64,000 nucleotides of DNA from Coemansia sp. RSA 487 (lineage: Eukaryota > Kickxellomycota > Kickxellomycetes > Kickxellales > Kickxellaceae), in the NCBI GenBank assembly GCA_027577595.1, contig JANBRJ010000040.1, positions 82,002 to 146,001 on the forward strand, read 5' to 3'. Below are positions 32,662 to 42,453 of this stretch, in pieces. The notes under the pieces were generated by a model, which worked only from the letters and a program-made list of their open reading frames with translations, did not search any database and had not been told where the DNA came from. The translations under genes and the position numbers were made by a program. Each line of letters opens with the position of its first letter. Positions within the stretch are counted from its first letter, which is position 1.

Positions 32662-32957
32662 TTTCTCCCCTCTGTGTAAAGTGTATGAGATGTACGATGC
32701 TGGAACAATCAATGTACAATACGCTCGATCTGGTCGGCTCAAGAAAAAAAAAACGTCGCTGGGAGGTTTGTGCCAGTTGTATAATTAATACATGATTGGG
32801 AAACAATCACCTGACTGCTAATTCCCAGATTATCAGCACTGATCAAGAAAGTTAAACTTTTTTTTTTCTCAACAAGAGCTGGAAGAAATGTGTCAGATAA
32901 TTATCACTCTTGTTTCTCGTTCAATTTGTATTCGCCAAGCATTATCAGAACTATAAA

Positions 32958-34601
32958 ATGGTCAAAAAGTTTATCGACAAGAAGAGCTCCAAAACATACC
33001 AGCTAGTCTACCGATCACAGGAGGATCCGCTGGCCTTTGAGGAAGGCACCACGGAGCGGGTGTTTGTTCCAGCGCAAAGAGGGGCAATAACCACAGGATC
33101 CAAGGGCAAAGAGGTTGACCAGACGATACAAAGAGGATTTGAAGGGCTCCATCTTGACAGAATCGACGAAGACGTTCTTGACGGAGGCGCTGGAAGAGCT
33201 GCCTTATACGGGGTCTATCTGGATGACCGCGACTATGACTACACAAAGCACCTGCGCCAAGTAGGAACCGGTGGAGTCATACTCGAAGCGCCTACTAAAA
33301 AAGAAAATCGCCCCAGCGGTATTGAAATACTCGATCGCGAGGAAGACGACTGCGATAGCAGTGGATCACAAAAAGAGTCAACCATAGCACACACTACGCG
33401 GAAGGGAGAGTTGCCCGCAGAGGCGTTGCCATCGACTCACCGGATGGACATCAAAAGCGAGGCAATGCCAAGCGGGTTGCAGCCTCACATGGATCCCAAT
33501 CTGCGCGATGTGCTTGAAGCCCTGGAGGACGATGATGTTGATGAGTTTGGCGACGACTTTCTCGATAAGCTCAATGCCGATGAGCTGTCTTCTGGCGATG
33601 AGGATGCGCTAGGCGATGAGGATGACGAGGACTTTGATCCCAATGATGTATTTGCTGCTGTTCAACGAATGAAGGCGCGCAATGTACAAAAGTACGACTC
33701 GGACGACGATTATGACGAGGATGAGGGCCATGGCGGGTGGCCGCGCACCACGCGCACGGCAAGCACTGGGGCCTCCATGTCGTCGTCGGCCATGTTCCGC
33801 AACGATAAGCTGACACTCTTGGACGAGCAATTCGACAAGATCGAGGCAATGTACGAGGAAGACAATGACGACAGCGAGGATGAGCGGTACGACTCTGAAG
33901 GAAACTACATTGCTGAATATGACTCTGACGGCAACGCAAAGCCCATCAGCACACGGCCCGACTTTGAAAGTGTGCTCAACGAGTTCCTTGATGACTACGA
34001 GCTGACAGGAAAGAGAATGCAAGTCAAGGTAGAGGGTACTACGGGTGCTGGCAAGCTCAACACCTTCAGAAGCGCAATGCTCGACGAAAGCATGACGGAG
34101 GAGGAAAGCAGGAAGAAGCTCTTGGAGACCGGGAAGCGGCAGATCGAGGAGAGCAACGCAAAGACGAAAGAAATGGAGGAGGCTGAGCTGGACGAGCTGT
34201 TCAAGGAAAAGAAGCGCACGCCGTGGGATTGTCAGACAATCCTGACGACGTACTCCAACCTCGACAACCACCCGGCAATGATCTACGAGCAGCGCAAGCC
34301 GCAGATCAGGGTCAGCCGCAAATCTGGATTCCCCGTGGTAGCGAGCAAGGACAATGAGCAAGATAAGGCTGACGATAGCAATGACGATGAGGCTGAAGAG
34401 ATTGAAAAGGAGAACAAGGGTAAGGCCAGGCAGAAGGGCGAGACAGCCGAAGAGAAGCGCGAGCGCAAGAAGAAGATCCAAGAAGCCAAGCGTGACCGGC
34501 GAGAGCAGAAGAAGGACAATCGCGAGATCCATGCAGAGAAGAGAGATCGCAAGATGCAGTCCAAGAAGGACCGTGCACAGCTTGTACTCCACATGGACTA
34601 G
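32958..34601 (+). CDS. LTV1: LTV1, 40S ribosomal subunit assembly and export factor
   Basis: 547 aa from the ATG at 32958 (MVKKFIDKKSSKTYQLVYRS), the highly conserved LTV1 N-terminus. Next: QEDPLAFEEGTTERVFVP, YLDDRDYDYTKHLRQVG, long acidic D/E-rich tracts, FDKIEAMYEEDNDD, TRPDFESVLNEFLDDYEL and TPWDCQTILTTYSNLDNHPA. The tail is K/R/E-rich with RKKKIQEAKRDRREQKK. All are in the usual order. It binds pre-40S particles and is released late by casein kinase. A few upstream codons from 32910 are open but do not resemble the family. Confidence 0.95.
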   Translation: MVKKFIDKKSSKTYQLVYRSQEDPLAFEEGTTERVFVPAQRGAITTGSKGKEVDQTIQRGFEGLHLDRIDEDVLDGGAGRAALYGVYLDDRDYDYTKHLRQVGTGGVILEAPTKKENRPSGIEILDREEDDCDSSGSQKESTIAHTTRKGELPAEALPSTHRMDIKSEAMPSGLQPHMDPNLRDVLEALEDDDVDEFGDDFLDKLNADELSSGDEDALGDEDDEDFDPNDVFAAVQRMKARNVQKYDSDDDYDEDEGHGGWPRTTRTASTGASMSSSAMFRNDKLTLLDEQFDKIEAMYEEDNDDSEDERYDSEGNYIAEYDSDGNAKPISTRPDFESVLNEFLDDYELTGKRMQVKVEGTTGAGKLNTFRSAMLDESMTEEESRKKLLETGKRQIEESNAKTKEMEEAELDELFKEKKRTPWDCQTILTTYSNLDNHPAMIYEQRKPQIRVSRKSGFPVVASKDNEQDKADDSNDDEAEEIEKENKGKARQKGETAEEKRERKKKIQEAKRDRREQKKDNREIHAEKRDRKMQSKKDRAQLVLHMD

Positions 34602-34734
34602 GGTCGAAAAAATGGAGCACATTAATCCCTTGCCTACGCATTTTTATATTCAATCTTGAAAGATAAAGCATTTATAAATGTGACAAGTACACCTTACAAA
34701 GTTCTTATATGTATATATATATTTTTTACTTCCG

Positions 34735-37700
34735 CTACGCCCATGCCTGGTTTGTCATTTTGCGACGTACCATGGGCCCGCCCAGCAGACAGCCAACGAC
34801 CAAAGCAAGCGTTGTGCCTACAAGATTGATCTTGCTGAACGACGGCGAGAGCTGGTCGAAAGTTCCCGAGGGGCTGGTGCGCGTGAAGAACAGGTCGAGA
34901 CCGAATGAGGCAACAAGCGACGTGCTCTCGAGGTGTGTGGGTGCCGATGAAATGCGCTTGATGCCAGCAACTGGGTTGTAGTGCGAGAGGACACGCTTTG
35001 GGTCCAGAGCAAGCGGAGCAGCATACGGAATCAGGCCCTCAGCCTGCTCATCCTTCGTGGGCGGGTGAATCGGGCGGCGGGGATCGAAGAGCTGGTCCGG
35101 AAGACTCAGGAGCTTGCTAGACGCAAGACCAAACAGCACATCGCGCGTGGTGATGTGGCTGCTGGTGCGGGTGACGCCCAGGGCAGACGCTGGCTCCGGT
35201 GCCGTGAACGCTGCCGTGACAACGTTGGGCAGCAGCATATCGAGGCTGGAGAACGTTTTGCTGTCCTCGCGGGTGTCGGGCTTGTCGCTCTCAAACAGCT
35301 CAGCAACGACCGTGATGTAGCCGCGGGCTGCGTTGTCCACCTGATTGTTGATTGCGTTTGCGATTCCGTCCTGCCAGAACTGGTAGATGACCCGGTTCTC
35401 GGTCTGGATGGCCAGGAATGGCTGCGCTGCGGTCACCCGAGCGCCGGTGTGGACAGTTGAGTACAGCAGCCGTCCAGAGACCCGATCGATAAAGTAGATC
35501 CCAATTCCACCTTCGCTGCGCTGGGTCGCAACGGTGATCAGGTGCGGGTTGATGTACTTGTAAAGCACGCTGCGGTCGCCAAGGACGCGGCCAAGCAGCG
35601 CAGTGCTCTGGGCGCCGCTGTAGTCGGTCTGCTTGATCACGGACTCACCCTCAGAGAAGTCAAAAGCCCACTGGCGCTTTGTGGCCGCCGAGGAGTGCTT
35701 GCTCCAGGACGAGATGTCTGAATCGAACGGGCGCTTGATGCTGAAGCCCTTAAGCTGCTTGCTACCCTTCTTGCCGCCCAGGTCGAAGAAGATGCTGTCC
35801 GACACTGCGAAAAGCGCCTTTGCGGCGGTGGGAGTCGACGGCCAGATCCTGAACTGTGGCTCGGCGTCGCTGGTAACAATACCAACAAGCTTCTGGCCGG
35901 TAGTAGGGTCGGAGACAGGCAGCTCAAACACCTTGGCATGGCCGCGCACAAAGCCCTGCACGGAATCCTCGTTAACAGGGAGGCCGGTCAGTGCGTCTAG
36001 GTCCGCAACTACGGTTCTTCCCCGTGCATCGCGTCCGACAGCAGTTACAAGGGCCACGGCGCTTGACAGCGGCTGGATGCGGCGAGTCACGAATACATCC
36101 TCGACTCTGATAGCAGTGCCATTTGCAGCAAGCCAGCGTGTCCATGAGCGGGTCCCGTCCTGGGTGCTGAGCGCAGCAACGACGCCAGATGATGTGCCAA
36201 AAATCGAAAGCTTGCGGAATCCAAAGTGGTCGCCCGATGTTAGAGGGCTCTTCGGAGCAAGCTGCTCGGCTATCGAGTGGGTGGCAGGGCCTGATTTGCC
36301 ACTGCTGGAACCAGAGGCAGGCCCAAACAGTCCAAATCCAGATAACGTCCACTCAGTGAGCGATCTTGTGGTCTCTACCCAGCGCAGAATATAGCGTGCC
36401 ACAGGCGAGCTGACAACACTTGGGTCGGTGGCTTTAGCTGCGTGCTCGGCTGATGAGACGAGCGGAGGCAGGTCCATGAATACCATGTCAGTGGCGTGGG
36501 CAAGCGATTCGTCGCGGAACCAAACAGGCTCGCTGGAGCCGGGTGCTAGCGCAACAAGGAGGCCGCCAACAGTCTGTACAAGGACGCGCGGCTGGTTAGC
36601 ACTGGTATAAAAAAGCGAGGTCTTCGAAAGAGGGCCATACAGCGCGGTGTCGTATGCAAACTCCCCAGAGTGCTCTGGCGTCTTGCTGTCCTTGTAGATG
36701 CGCCAGGAGAGGCTGTTATCAACAATGCGAGCAGACACAGTAGAGCGCAGAGACTCGGAGCCGCTCGCAGACTTGTTTGCAGCGCCAAAGCTCGCCACAA
36801 CGCCCTCGTCGGAGCGGAAACCAACCACCTTGCGCATGTCCAGTTTGCCGTCGGTGTTGAACATCTCGACAACGACAGTCTTGGTCTTGCCTTCTTTCGT
36901 GTAGGTGAGCGCAAAGCGCGGCGTGTCATCGTTGAGCTCGGGATCCAGGTCAATCTCAGCAAGGGTCGAGGTCAGCATGTCCTCGGGCATCAGCTCGATC
37001 TGCACAGTCTTGGCGTGGAAGATGTCCCACATGGGCTTTGTCATGCCCAAGCGGTGGATGTACCAGATGATGTTTTTCTCTTCGCGCCAGACAACATACA
37101 CGCCATACTCCTTGGACTCGATGACCACCAGATTATTGCTGCCAAGCGCTGCCCCGTCAGCCACGTCGTACTGCTTAACAACGGTGCCAGTCTCCAAGCT
37201 GACCTCGATGACGTGGATCCTTGGGTTGGGGTTCTTCCTGGAGCGGGCTGCATCGCCAATGACAAAGGCAACGTCTCCCTGGACTACGATGCGCTTGTAT
37301 GCAGCAGTGCTGTTCAGAGCAACCTCCCACAAGGGGTCGGTGTTAGCAGCAGCTAGCCGTACAAGCGAGTCGCCAACAACAGCTACAACGTCCTTGTTGC
37401 CGCCAATAAAGGCTGCAGCGCCGCTACCAGGTATGTGCTTTGGCGACGCCAGATGGGCAAACTCCCACTTAAGACTGCCTGTGGCTGTGTCCCACACACG
37501 CACGTAGGAGGCGTTGTTTCCAGACAAGGTCAAGGCCTGGTTGTCGCGCAGCTGTAACGCGTTGATAGGATCGTTGTCAGCAAAGGCCTGCCGCCAGACG
37601 ATCTCGCCGCTGTTGGAGTTGAGCGACGCAAGCACGTTGCGATGGGTGATGGTGTAGATGTTTGTGGCGGCGCCGTTGCTTGTGTAAGGCACGGTCTTTT

Positions 37701-37836
37701 TTGGCACACCTATCTGGCTGCGATACCAATCAATCCGACCGGCCTCGTCGGGAAACAGGCCGTAAGCCACCGAGAACATGCTGGACAGAGCCAGCGTAGT
37801 GCGTAGAACGACATTGAGCGAAATACCGCTTAGCAT
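34735..37836 (-). CDS. EMC1: ER membrane protein complex subunit 1 (EMC1)
   Basis: 1033 aa, one exon. A cleavable signal peptide (hydrophobic residues about 7-26, ending SVAYG) precedes the conserved LFPDEAGRIDWYRSQIGVPK. The lumenal part is a PQQ-like propeller with blades such as NVLASLNSNSGEIVWRQAF and WDTATGSLKWEFAH. The conserved C-terminal DUF1620 region contains SRLLYSTVHTGARV, IYQFWQDGIANAINN and GYITVVAELFES, and a single membrane segment (INLVGTTLALVVGCLLGG) ends in a short basic tail. EMC inserts tail-anchored and multi-span proteins. It is divergent from WBP1 across 530 bp and convergent with LTV1. Confidence 0.95.
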   Translation of the reverse strand: MLSGISLNVVLRTTLALSSMFSVAYGLFPDEAGRIDWYRSQIGVPKKTVPYTSNGAATNIYTITHRNVLASLNSNSGEIVWRQAFADNDPINALQLRDNQALTLSGNNASYVRVWDTATGSLKWEFAHLASPKHIPGSGAAAFIGGNKDVVAVVGDSLVRLAAANTDPLWEVALNSTAAYKRIVVQGDVAFVIGDAARSRKNPNPRIHVIEVSLETGTVVKQYDVADGAALGSNNLVVIESKEYGVYVVWREEKNIIWYIHRLGMTKPMWDIFHAKTVQIELMPEDMLTSTLAEIDLDPELNDDTPRFALTYTKEGKTKTVVVEMFNTDGKLDMRKVVGFRSDEGVVASFGAANKSASGSESLRSTVSARIVDNSLSWRIYKDSKTPEHSGEFAYDTALYGPLSKTSLFYTSANQPRVLVQTVGGLLVALAPGSSEPVWFRDESLAHATDMVFMDLPPLVSSAEHAAKATDPSVVSSPVARYILRWVETTRSLTEWTLSGFGLFGPASGSSSGKSGPATHSIAEQLAPKSPLTSGDHFGFRKLSIFGTSSGVVAALSTQDGTRSWTRWLAANGTAIRVEDVFVTRRIQPLSSAVALVTAVGRDARGRTVVADLDALTGLPVNEDSVQGFVRGHAKVFELPVSDPTTGQKLVGIVTSDAEPQFRIWPSTPTAAKALFAVSDSIFFDLGGKKGSKQLKGFSIKRPFDSDISSWSKHSSAATKRQWAFDFSEGESVIKQTDYSGAQSTALLGRVLGDRSVLYKYINPHLITVATQRSEGGIGIYFIDRVSGRLLYSTVHTGARVTAAQPFLAIQTENRVIYQFWQDGIANAINNQVDNAARGYITVVAELFESDKPDTREDSKTFSSLDMLLPNVVTAAFTAPEPASALGVTRTSSHITTRDVLFGLASSKLLSLPDQLFDPRRPIHPPTKDEQAEGLIPYAAPLALDPKRVLSHYNPVAGIKRISSAPTHLESTSLVASFGLDLFFTRTSPSGTFDQLSPSFSKINLVGTTLALVVGCLLGGPMVRRKMTNQAWA

Positions 37837-38366
37837 TTTGTCAGATTACCTGTGATGGCTTTTCTCCTTATGTATCAGCCAGACGAAGGAAATTGGAATG
37901 ATTCGTCAAGCACGTCTAGCCACCCTTTCACGAATTAAGACGTATAAGCTAAGGTGGGCGAAAAGAAAAAAAAAAACAAAAAGAGGGAAGCAAGGGATGA
38001 TTAAAGAAGAGAAGAGGAGAGAAGAGGAGAGAAGAGCTTGGCTGATCTGTTTTGGCGGCTCCAAGCGCATACACGATAAACGTGTGTCAGGATTGGCCTT
38101 TTCGTCACAGCAATCAGTTCTGTTTTTCATTGCTGCTCTTTGCTTGCTCATTTACTCATTTACTCATTTATTAGCATACTTCTTCCAGGCGGCTTGTCTC
38201 TTAGGTTTATTTCATTATTGGCTGAGTGGAGAACCGCTAGCGCCGAATCCGTAGCTCATCAAAGCAAAAACATTGGCCAGCGCAATTTCCCTTCATCCTT
38301 GTTTACATTTCAGAGGCGAGGTAGAGCAAAGACGATAGAACCAAAGAGTAGAACAGTTGCAGAGCG
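37837..38366. promoter_or_regulatory. Divergent promoter of EMC1 and WBP1, with tandem repeats
   Basis: Holds a GAAGAGGAGA tandem (38011-38036) and three TTTACTCA units (about 38148-38170). Both flanking genes encode ER membrane complex subunits. The two repeats are visible; any regulatory role is inferred. Confidence 0.4.
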
Positions 38367-39692
38367 ATGGCAATGCGGACGTTAGCACTATGCGTGTGTG
38401 CAGCACTTCTGGGCGTTCTGGTGGGGCTGGCCGATGCAAAGTCTGCGACAGGTAGCCGCGTGCTGGTTCTTGTACCCAAGCCCGAGTCGCTGAACAAGTA
38501 CAGCCATGTACTGGAGACACTTGCGCAGCGCGGGTTCGACGTGACAGCAACGCAGGCGACGAACGCGTCAGCGGCGCTGCACAACGACGGAGTGCGCACA
38601 TACGACCACGCAATGCTGCTATCGCCGGGCTCAAAGAGCTTTGGCGCAGGGCTGACGATCCGCGAGTTCATCCGCTTTGTCGATGATGGCGGAAACCTAG
38701 TCCTGGCAGCATCGCCCGAGGCGTCAGAATTCCACCGCAAGCTCGCTGCACAGTTCGGCGTCGACTTTGAGAAGCCCGGGACGCTGGCGATTGACCACGT
38801 GGCCAATCTGAAGGACGGTGACGCCGGCGACCACACCATTGTTGCCTCCTCCCGCTTTGCGCGCGCGCCCGCCGTGCTGTCGCCGCGATTCGTTCAGAGC
38901 AGCAACCCGGATCCCGTGTACTTCAAGGGCATTGCGCACAGGTACTCTGGGTCGCCGCTCCTCGTCCCGCTGCTGACGGCGTCGCGCACCACGTATTCTG
39001 GGAAGAAGGACGCATCGGGCGAGGCTAGCGTTTCCAGCGGCAAGTCCCTGGGCCTCGTTAGTGTGTTTCAGACGCGCAGCAACGCACGCGTGGCAGTGAC
39101 GGGCGGTGTGACGCTGTTCTCTGACGCGCTGATACAGAGGGCCGGCGACGGCAACCGCCAGTTCGTCGACGACATTCTGCAGTGGACGTTCCAGGAAAAA
39201 GCAGTGCTTCGCGAGACAGCACACAGACACTACCTGGCAGCCACAGGCGAGCGGCCCGAGCACTACCGCATCAATAACGAGATCGTCTATGAGGTCGATC
39301 TCTCGGTGTACCACGACGACGCGTGGCACGCGTACGCTGCCGACGATGTCCAGTTTGAGGCCACCATGCTGGACCCGTACATCCGCGCAACGCTGAACCG
39401 CACGCGGGCGGCCGATCCGACAGCCACGTACCGCGGCGACATCCGGCTCCCCGACCGGTACGGTACATTCACGTTCCGCGTCAACTACAAGCGCACCGGC
39501 TTTTCCAACGTGGACGTCGCAGACACCGTAGGAATCTGGCCGCTGCGCCATGACGAGTACCCGCGCTTCCTCTTGGCGGCGTACCCGTACTACGCCGGGT
39601 CTCTGGTGATGGTCGTCGGGTTCCTTATGCTATGCATGGCCTGGTTGTGGAGTGCCGAGCCAAGCAAAGCGAAAAAGGCCAAGACCGAATGA
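38367..39692 (+). CDS. WBP1: Oligosaccharyltransferase 48-kDa subunit (WBP1/OST48/DDOST)
   Basis: 441 aa. A signal peptide (ALCVCAALLGVLVGLADA) is followed by SRVLVLVPKPESLNKYSHVL, LTIREFIRFVDDGGNLVLAA, RYSGSPLLVPLLTASRTTYS and FTFRVNYKRTGFSNV, the diagnostic WBP1 order. There is one membrane segment near residues 408-430 (YAGSLVMVVGFLMLCMAWLW). The cytosolic tail ends KAKTE, a K-x-K-x-x ER retrieval signal. It is part of the complex that N-glycosylates proteins in the ER lumen. It is read divergently from EMC1. Confidence 0.95.
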   Translation: MAMRTLALCVCAALLGVLVGLADAKSATGSRVLVLVPKPESLNKYSHVLETLAQRGFDVTATQATNASAALHNDGVRTYDHAMLLSPGSKSFGAGLTIREFIRFVDDGGNLVLAASPEASEFHRKLAAQFGVDFEKPGTLAIDHVANLKDGDAGDHTIVASSRFARAPAVLSPRFVQSSNPDPVYFKGIAHRYSGSPLLVPLLTASRTTYSGKKDASGEASVSSGKSLGLVSVFQTRSNARVAVTGGVTLFSDALIQRAGDGNRQFVDDILQWTFQEKAVLRETAHRHYLAATGERPEHYRINNEIVYEVDLSVYHDDAWHAYAADDVQFEATMLDPYIRATLNRTRAADPTATYRGDIRLPDRYGTFTFRVNYKRTGFSNVDVADTVGIWPLRHDEYPRFLLAAYPYYAGSLVMVVGFLMLCMAWLWSAEPSKAKKAKTE

Positions 39693-39775
39693 ATGGTCCC
39701 AAACCCCCTCTCCCCACAAAGTGGGTCCGCAGCTTTCCTGCCTTTGCTGATCCACTTTTTTTTATCATTGTTCGT

Positions 39776-39799
39776 TATATATATATATATATATATATA
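39776..39799. repeat. (TA)12 microsatellite
   Basis: Pure TA dinucleotide run between the convergent WBP1 and OPT genes. It begins about 80 bp after the WBP1 stop, so it probably falls in or near the WBP1 3' untranslated region. Confidence 0.9.
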
Positions 39800-39841
39800 A
39801 AGTACAGCCACACTGCAGATACCAAAACACATATATTACTA

Positions 39842-42082
39842 CTACGGACGGTGCTTGGAGAGCGGATCCTTGCTCAGCGGACAGTGGTTCCGCGTGCCCC
39901 ACCAGTCCAGCGGCACGGTCGTCTGTAGCGCAAAGTATCCGACGATGCCTGAGACGGCCAGCCCAGCGTCAAGCGCAGCAGCCAGCGTAAAGTTGTACTT
40001 GCGCCACCACATGCTGCGGTACCTAAGCAGAGCGTAGTTGAAGACGAAGCTGAAGATGGTGAACATGACAAAGTCGTGGGTTGGGGCGTTGGGCATGTAT
40101 CCGATGTACGTCAGCGCAACGGGGATATTGACTAGGCGCCAGACACTGCGCGGGAACCGGCGCTTCAGCAGCCAGAAGGGAAGCGGCAGAAAGACGCCGA
40201 CAAGGAACATCCAGTACAGCACAGAGTAGCGGCCAGCGAACTGGCGCTGCGGGCCGAACACGCCCCAGATCACCATCGTCGAGTAGAACAGCTTGCCCTG
40301 GCGGCACGTGAACGGGAAGGCAGCGTCGGTGCAGATGCCAGCAACGCTGTCCATCAGCCAGAACGCCGTGCCCAGCTGCACAAACACCGCCACCACCGTT
40401 CCCAGCACCTGGCACGCAAACAGGTGCCGCGGGGGAACACGCATGTACCGTCCCAGCTTCTGGTCGCGCGCCAGCATTAGCGCCTGCTTCATCGTGATGT
40501 ATCCAAACATCTTGAAGCTGGCGTTGTACGTCGGCTGCCCCGGCCACAGGAACCCCGCCACCAGCTCCGTCACCACGCCCAGCGCGTACTGGAAGTTGGA
40601 AACCGCCTCCACAAGCCCCACAGGCAGCGTCAGCACGCACGCAACCCCGATCGCCAGCAGAAACCCGTACCACGGCAGCAGATCAAACACCTGGCACCCT
40701 GCCACGCCCATCGCCAATGTCGCCACAAACACCGCCGCATACCACGCCGCTGGGACTCCAGGCAACGCACACGCCGAGGCAGCCGCCCGCTGGCCACCCT
40801 GCCGCAGATCGCTGTGGATCTGGCGTATCGTGCGCCAAATGTCTGCACCGTGGTGCAGCGCCACGTGCGACAGCAGGCAAGTGATGCCCATGAAGCAGAA
40901 CCCGTACATTAGCAGGAACTGGAAGCTCATGCGCATCGGCCCGTACTCCTCGTACGCCGCGATGTCCAGCCGCCCGTCAGCCAGCACACGCGACACGTTG
41001 TACACGGACCCATCCCCGGCAAACAGCTCATTCGTGTAGATCGGCAGCGTCTGCGCGTCCCACGCATTCGCGTAGTATCCAATTGGCGTGATGATCCACA
41101 TCACCAGAACAAACCCTGCAAACAGATTGCATGCCGCAAACCACGGCGTGGCAAGCGGCGACCCTGTGTACGCGTTCGATATCGTCGACCAGTCCAGCGT
41201 TAGCGCAAGCATCCCGAGCCCTCCGTATCCGTCGCCCAGCTGGTTCGCGTAGATGTTGCTGGGCGCCGCAAGACACAGGACCGGCAGCATCGTCAGCGCA
41301 GGGAACGCCCACCCCGGAACAAAGTACCACGCAAAGCTTGCTGCGAATGCAATCCAGAACACGCGCAACCGCGCGCTCTGGACGCTTGTCTTTCTGGCGC
41401 GGGGTCCAGGGACCATTGACTGCAGCGCGCGGAACAGCATCACGCTGGCCAGCGTCGACGGCCACACCATTGCGTCGGGCTCCACGAGGAACCGATGGAA
41501 CAGCCCGCTGAAGCTGTACCCGACCAGCTGCGATGTCAGCGCCACCAGCACGCTTGCGCCGAACGACAGCGGCGGCCCGATCCACATTCTGCGCACCACC
41601 ACTATGTCCAGCGCATACGCTGTGCCTGTGCTGGCGTTTGCAAACACGCTGATCAGCACGTGTTCTTTCATGCTGAAGCGTCCCGGATTCATCGTCCACC
41701 GCATCCCAAATGTGTTGAATGTATGTGTCGGCAGTACGCGTGAAAGCACCCATCCTGCCGGCAGGCTCAGAAGCTGCACCGCCGCGATGCCTACGCTGAT
41801 CGGGTTGCTGCGGAACCAGTAGTACATGTTGACGAACGCCAGCGCACTCGAGAACATCGTCCCCAGGACCAGCACCCGGAACGTCAGCCCCTCCCCCTCC
41901 CCCTCCCCATTGTTTCTGTCGCTATTTCTATCGCCCTTGACTGCTGAGTCAACCATCGCTTGCAGATCGTCATGGTCCGGATGCAACGTGTCTCCTGCCA
42001 GAAGCGAGTCCGGGTTCTCGCTTGCCGCCTGCTTTTCCAATCGAGTTTCGAATGATGTAGTGCTCTTGACAGATCGTGCCAT
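39842..42082 (-). CDS. Oligopeptide transporter (OPT family)
   Basis: 746 aa from the ATG at 42082 (MARSVKSTTSFETRLEK). The frame upstream of it begins only with GTG. After an acidic cytosolic N-terminus there are about 14-16 hydrophobic segments. Family motifs are present: NPGRFSMKEHV (OPT consensus NPGPFxxKEH) and RYMRVPPRHLFACQV (consensus YMKIPPR). These proton-coupled carriers take up tetra-/pentapeptides, glutathione or metal chelates at the plasma membrane; the substrate cannot be read from sequence. A (GAG/GGG)-rich stretch encodes EGEGEGE at about residue 63. Two substitutions in the NPG motif (P to R, N to S) are worth noting. Confidence 0.93.
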   Translation of the reverse strand: MARSVKSTTSFETRLEKQAASENPDSLLAGDTLHPDHDDLQAMVDSAVKGDRNSDRNNGEGEGEGLTFRVLVLGTMFSSALAFVNMYYWFRSNPISVGIAAVQLLSLPAGWVLSRVLPTHTFNTFGMRWTMNPGRFSMKEHVLISVFANASTGTAYALDIVVVRRMWIGPPLSFGASVLVALTSQLVGYSFSGLFHRFLVEPDAMVWPSTLASVMLFRALQSMVPGPRARKTSVQSARLRVFWIAFAASFAWYFVPGWAFPALTMLPVLCLAAPSNIYANQLGDGYGGLGMLALTLDWSTISNAYTGSPLATPWFAACNLFAGFVLVMWIITPIGYYANAWDAQTLPIYTNELFAGDGSVYNVSRVLADGRLDIAAYEEYGPMRMSFQFLLMYGFCFMGITCLLSHVALHHGADIWRTIRQIHSDLRQGGQRAAASACALPGVPAAWYAAVFVATLAMGVAGCQVFDLLPWYGFLLAIGVACVLTLPVGLVEAVSNFQYALGVVTELVAGFLWPGQPTYNASFKMFGYITMKQALMLARDQKLGRYMRVPPRHLFACQVLGTVVAVFVQLGTAFWLMDSVAGICTDAAFPFTCRQGKLFYSTMVIWGVFGPQRQFAGRYSVLYWMFLVGVFLPLPFWLLKRRFPRSVWRLVNIPVALTYIGYMPNAPTHDFVMFTIFSFVFNYALLRYRSMWWRKYNFTLAAALDAGLAVSGIVGYFALQTTVPLDWWGTRNHCPLSKDPLSKHRP

Positions 42083-42453
42083 ACTATATTCAAGGATGTT
42101 ATGCGGCCATACAAATAACACAGAAAGAAGCGCATCAAGCGAAAGTAAAAAAAAAAATTAGGCTGTGATCGGATGAGATGAAATGCAAAGCGATAGATAA
42201 TGCAATAGTTCTGCAGCAAATCGGCAATTTCACAGGCAGCTCCGAAACGTTCTCTCCCTATTGAACAAAAGAGGAGGCCAGAGCTGAATCTGCAGAACCG
42301 ATAGGACCGTCATCTGGTAAACTAGTGGGCTGATAAGTTCATAAACCTTCCAATATACACGAAAAGATAAAAAAATTTGAAAGAAAACATAAAATATAGA
42401 GCAAAAAATCGAAGAAAGCCAAGATAAACAGATCCCCAGGTTTTTATATCATG
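42083..42453. promoter_or_regulatory. OPT transporter promoter and leader
   Basis: 370 bp between the OPT start and the stop of the BAR-SH3 gene, both on the minus strand. A-rich near 42.37-42.43 kb. No gene seen. Confidence 0.4.

Noticed and set aside
36670-37356. 228-codon plus-strand frame opposite EMC1
   Set aside because: Shadow frame; EMC1 is conserved along its whole length on the other strand.
39776-39799. (TA)n run as a centromere or replication origin mark
   Set aside because: A 24-bp dinucleotide run between convergent genes is ordinary microsatellite sequence; nothing else supports an origin.
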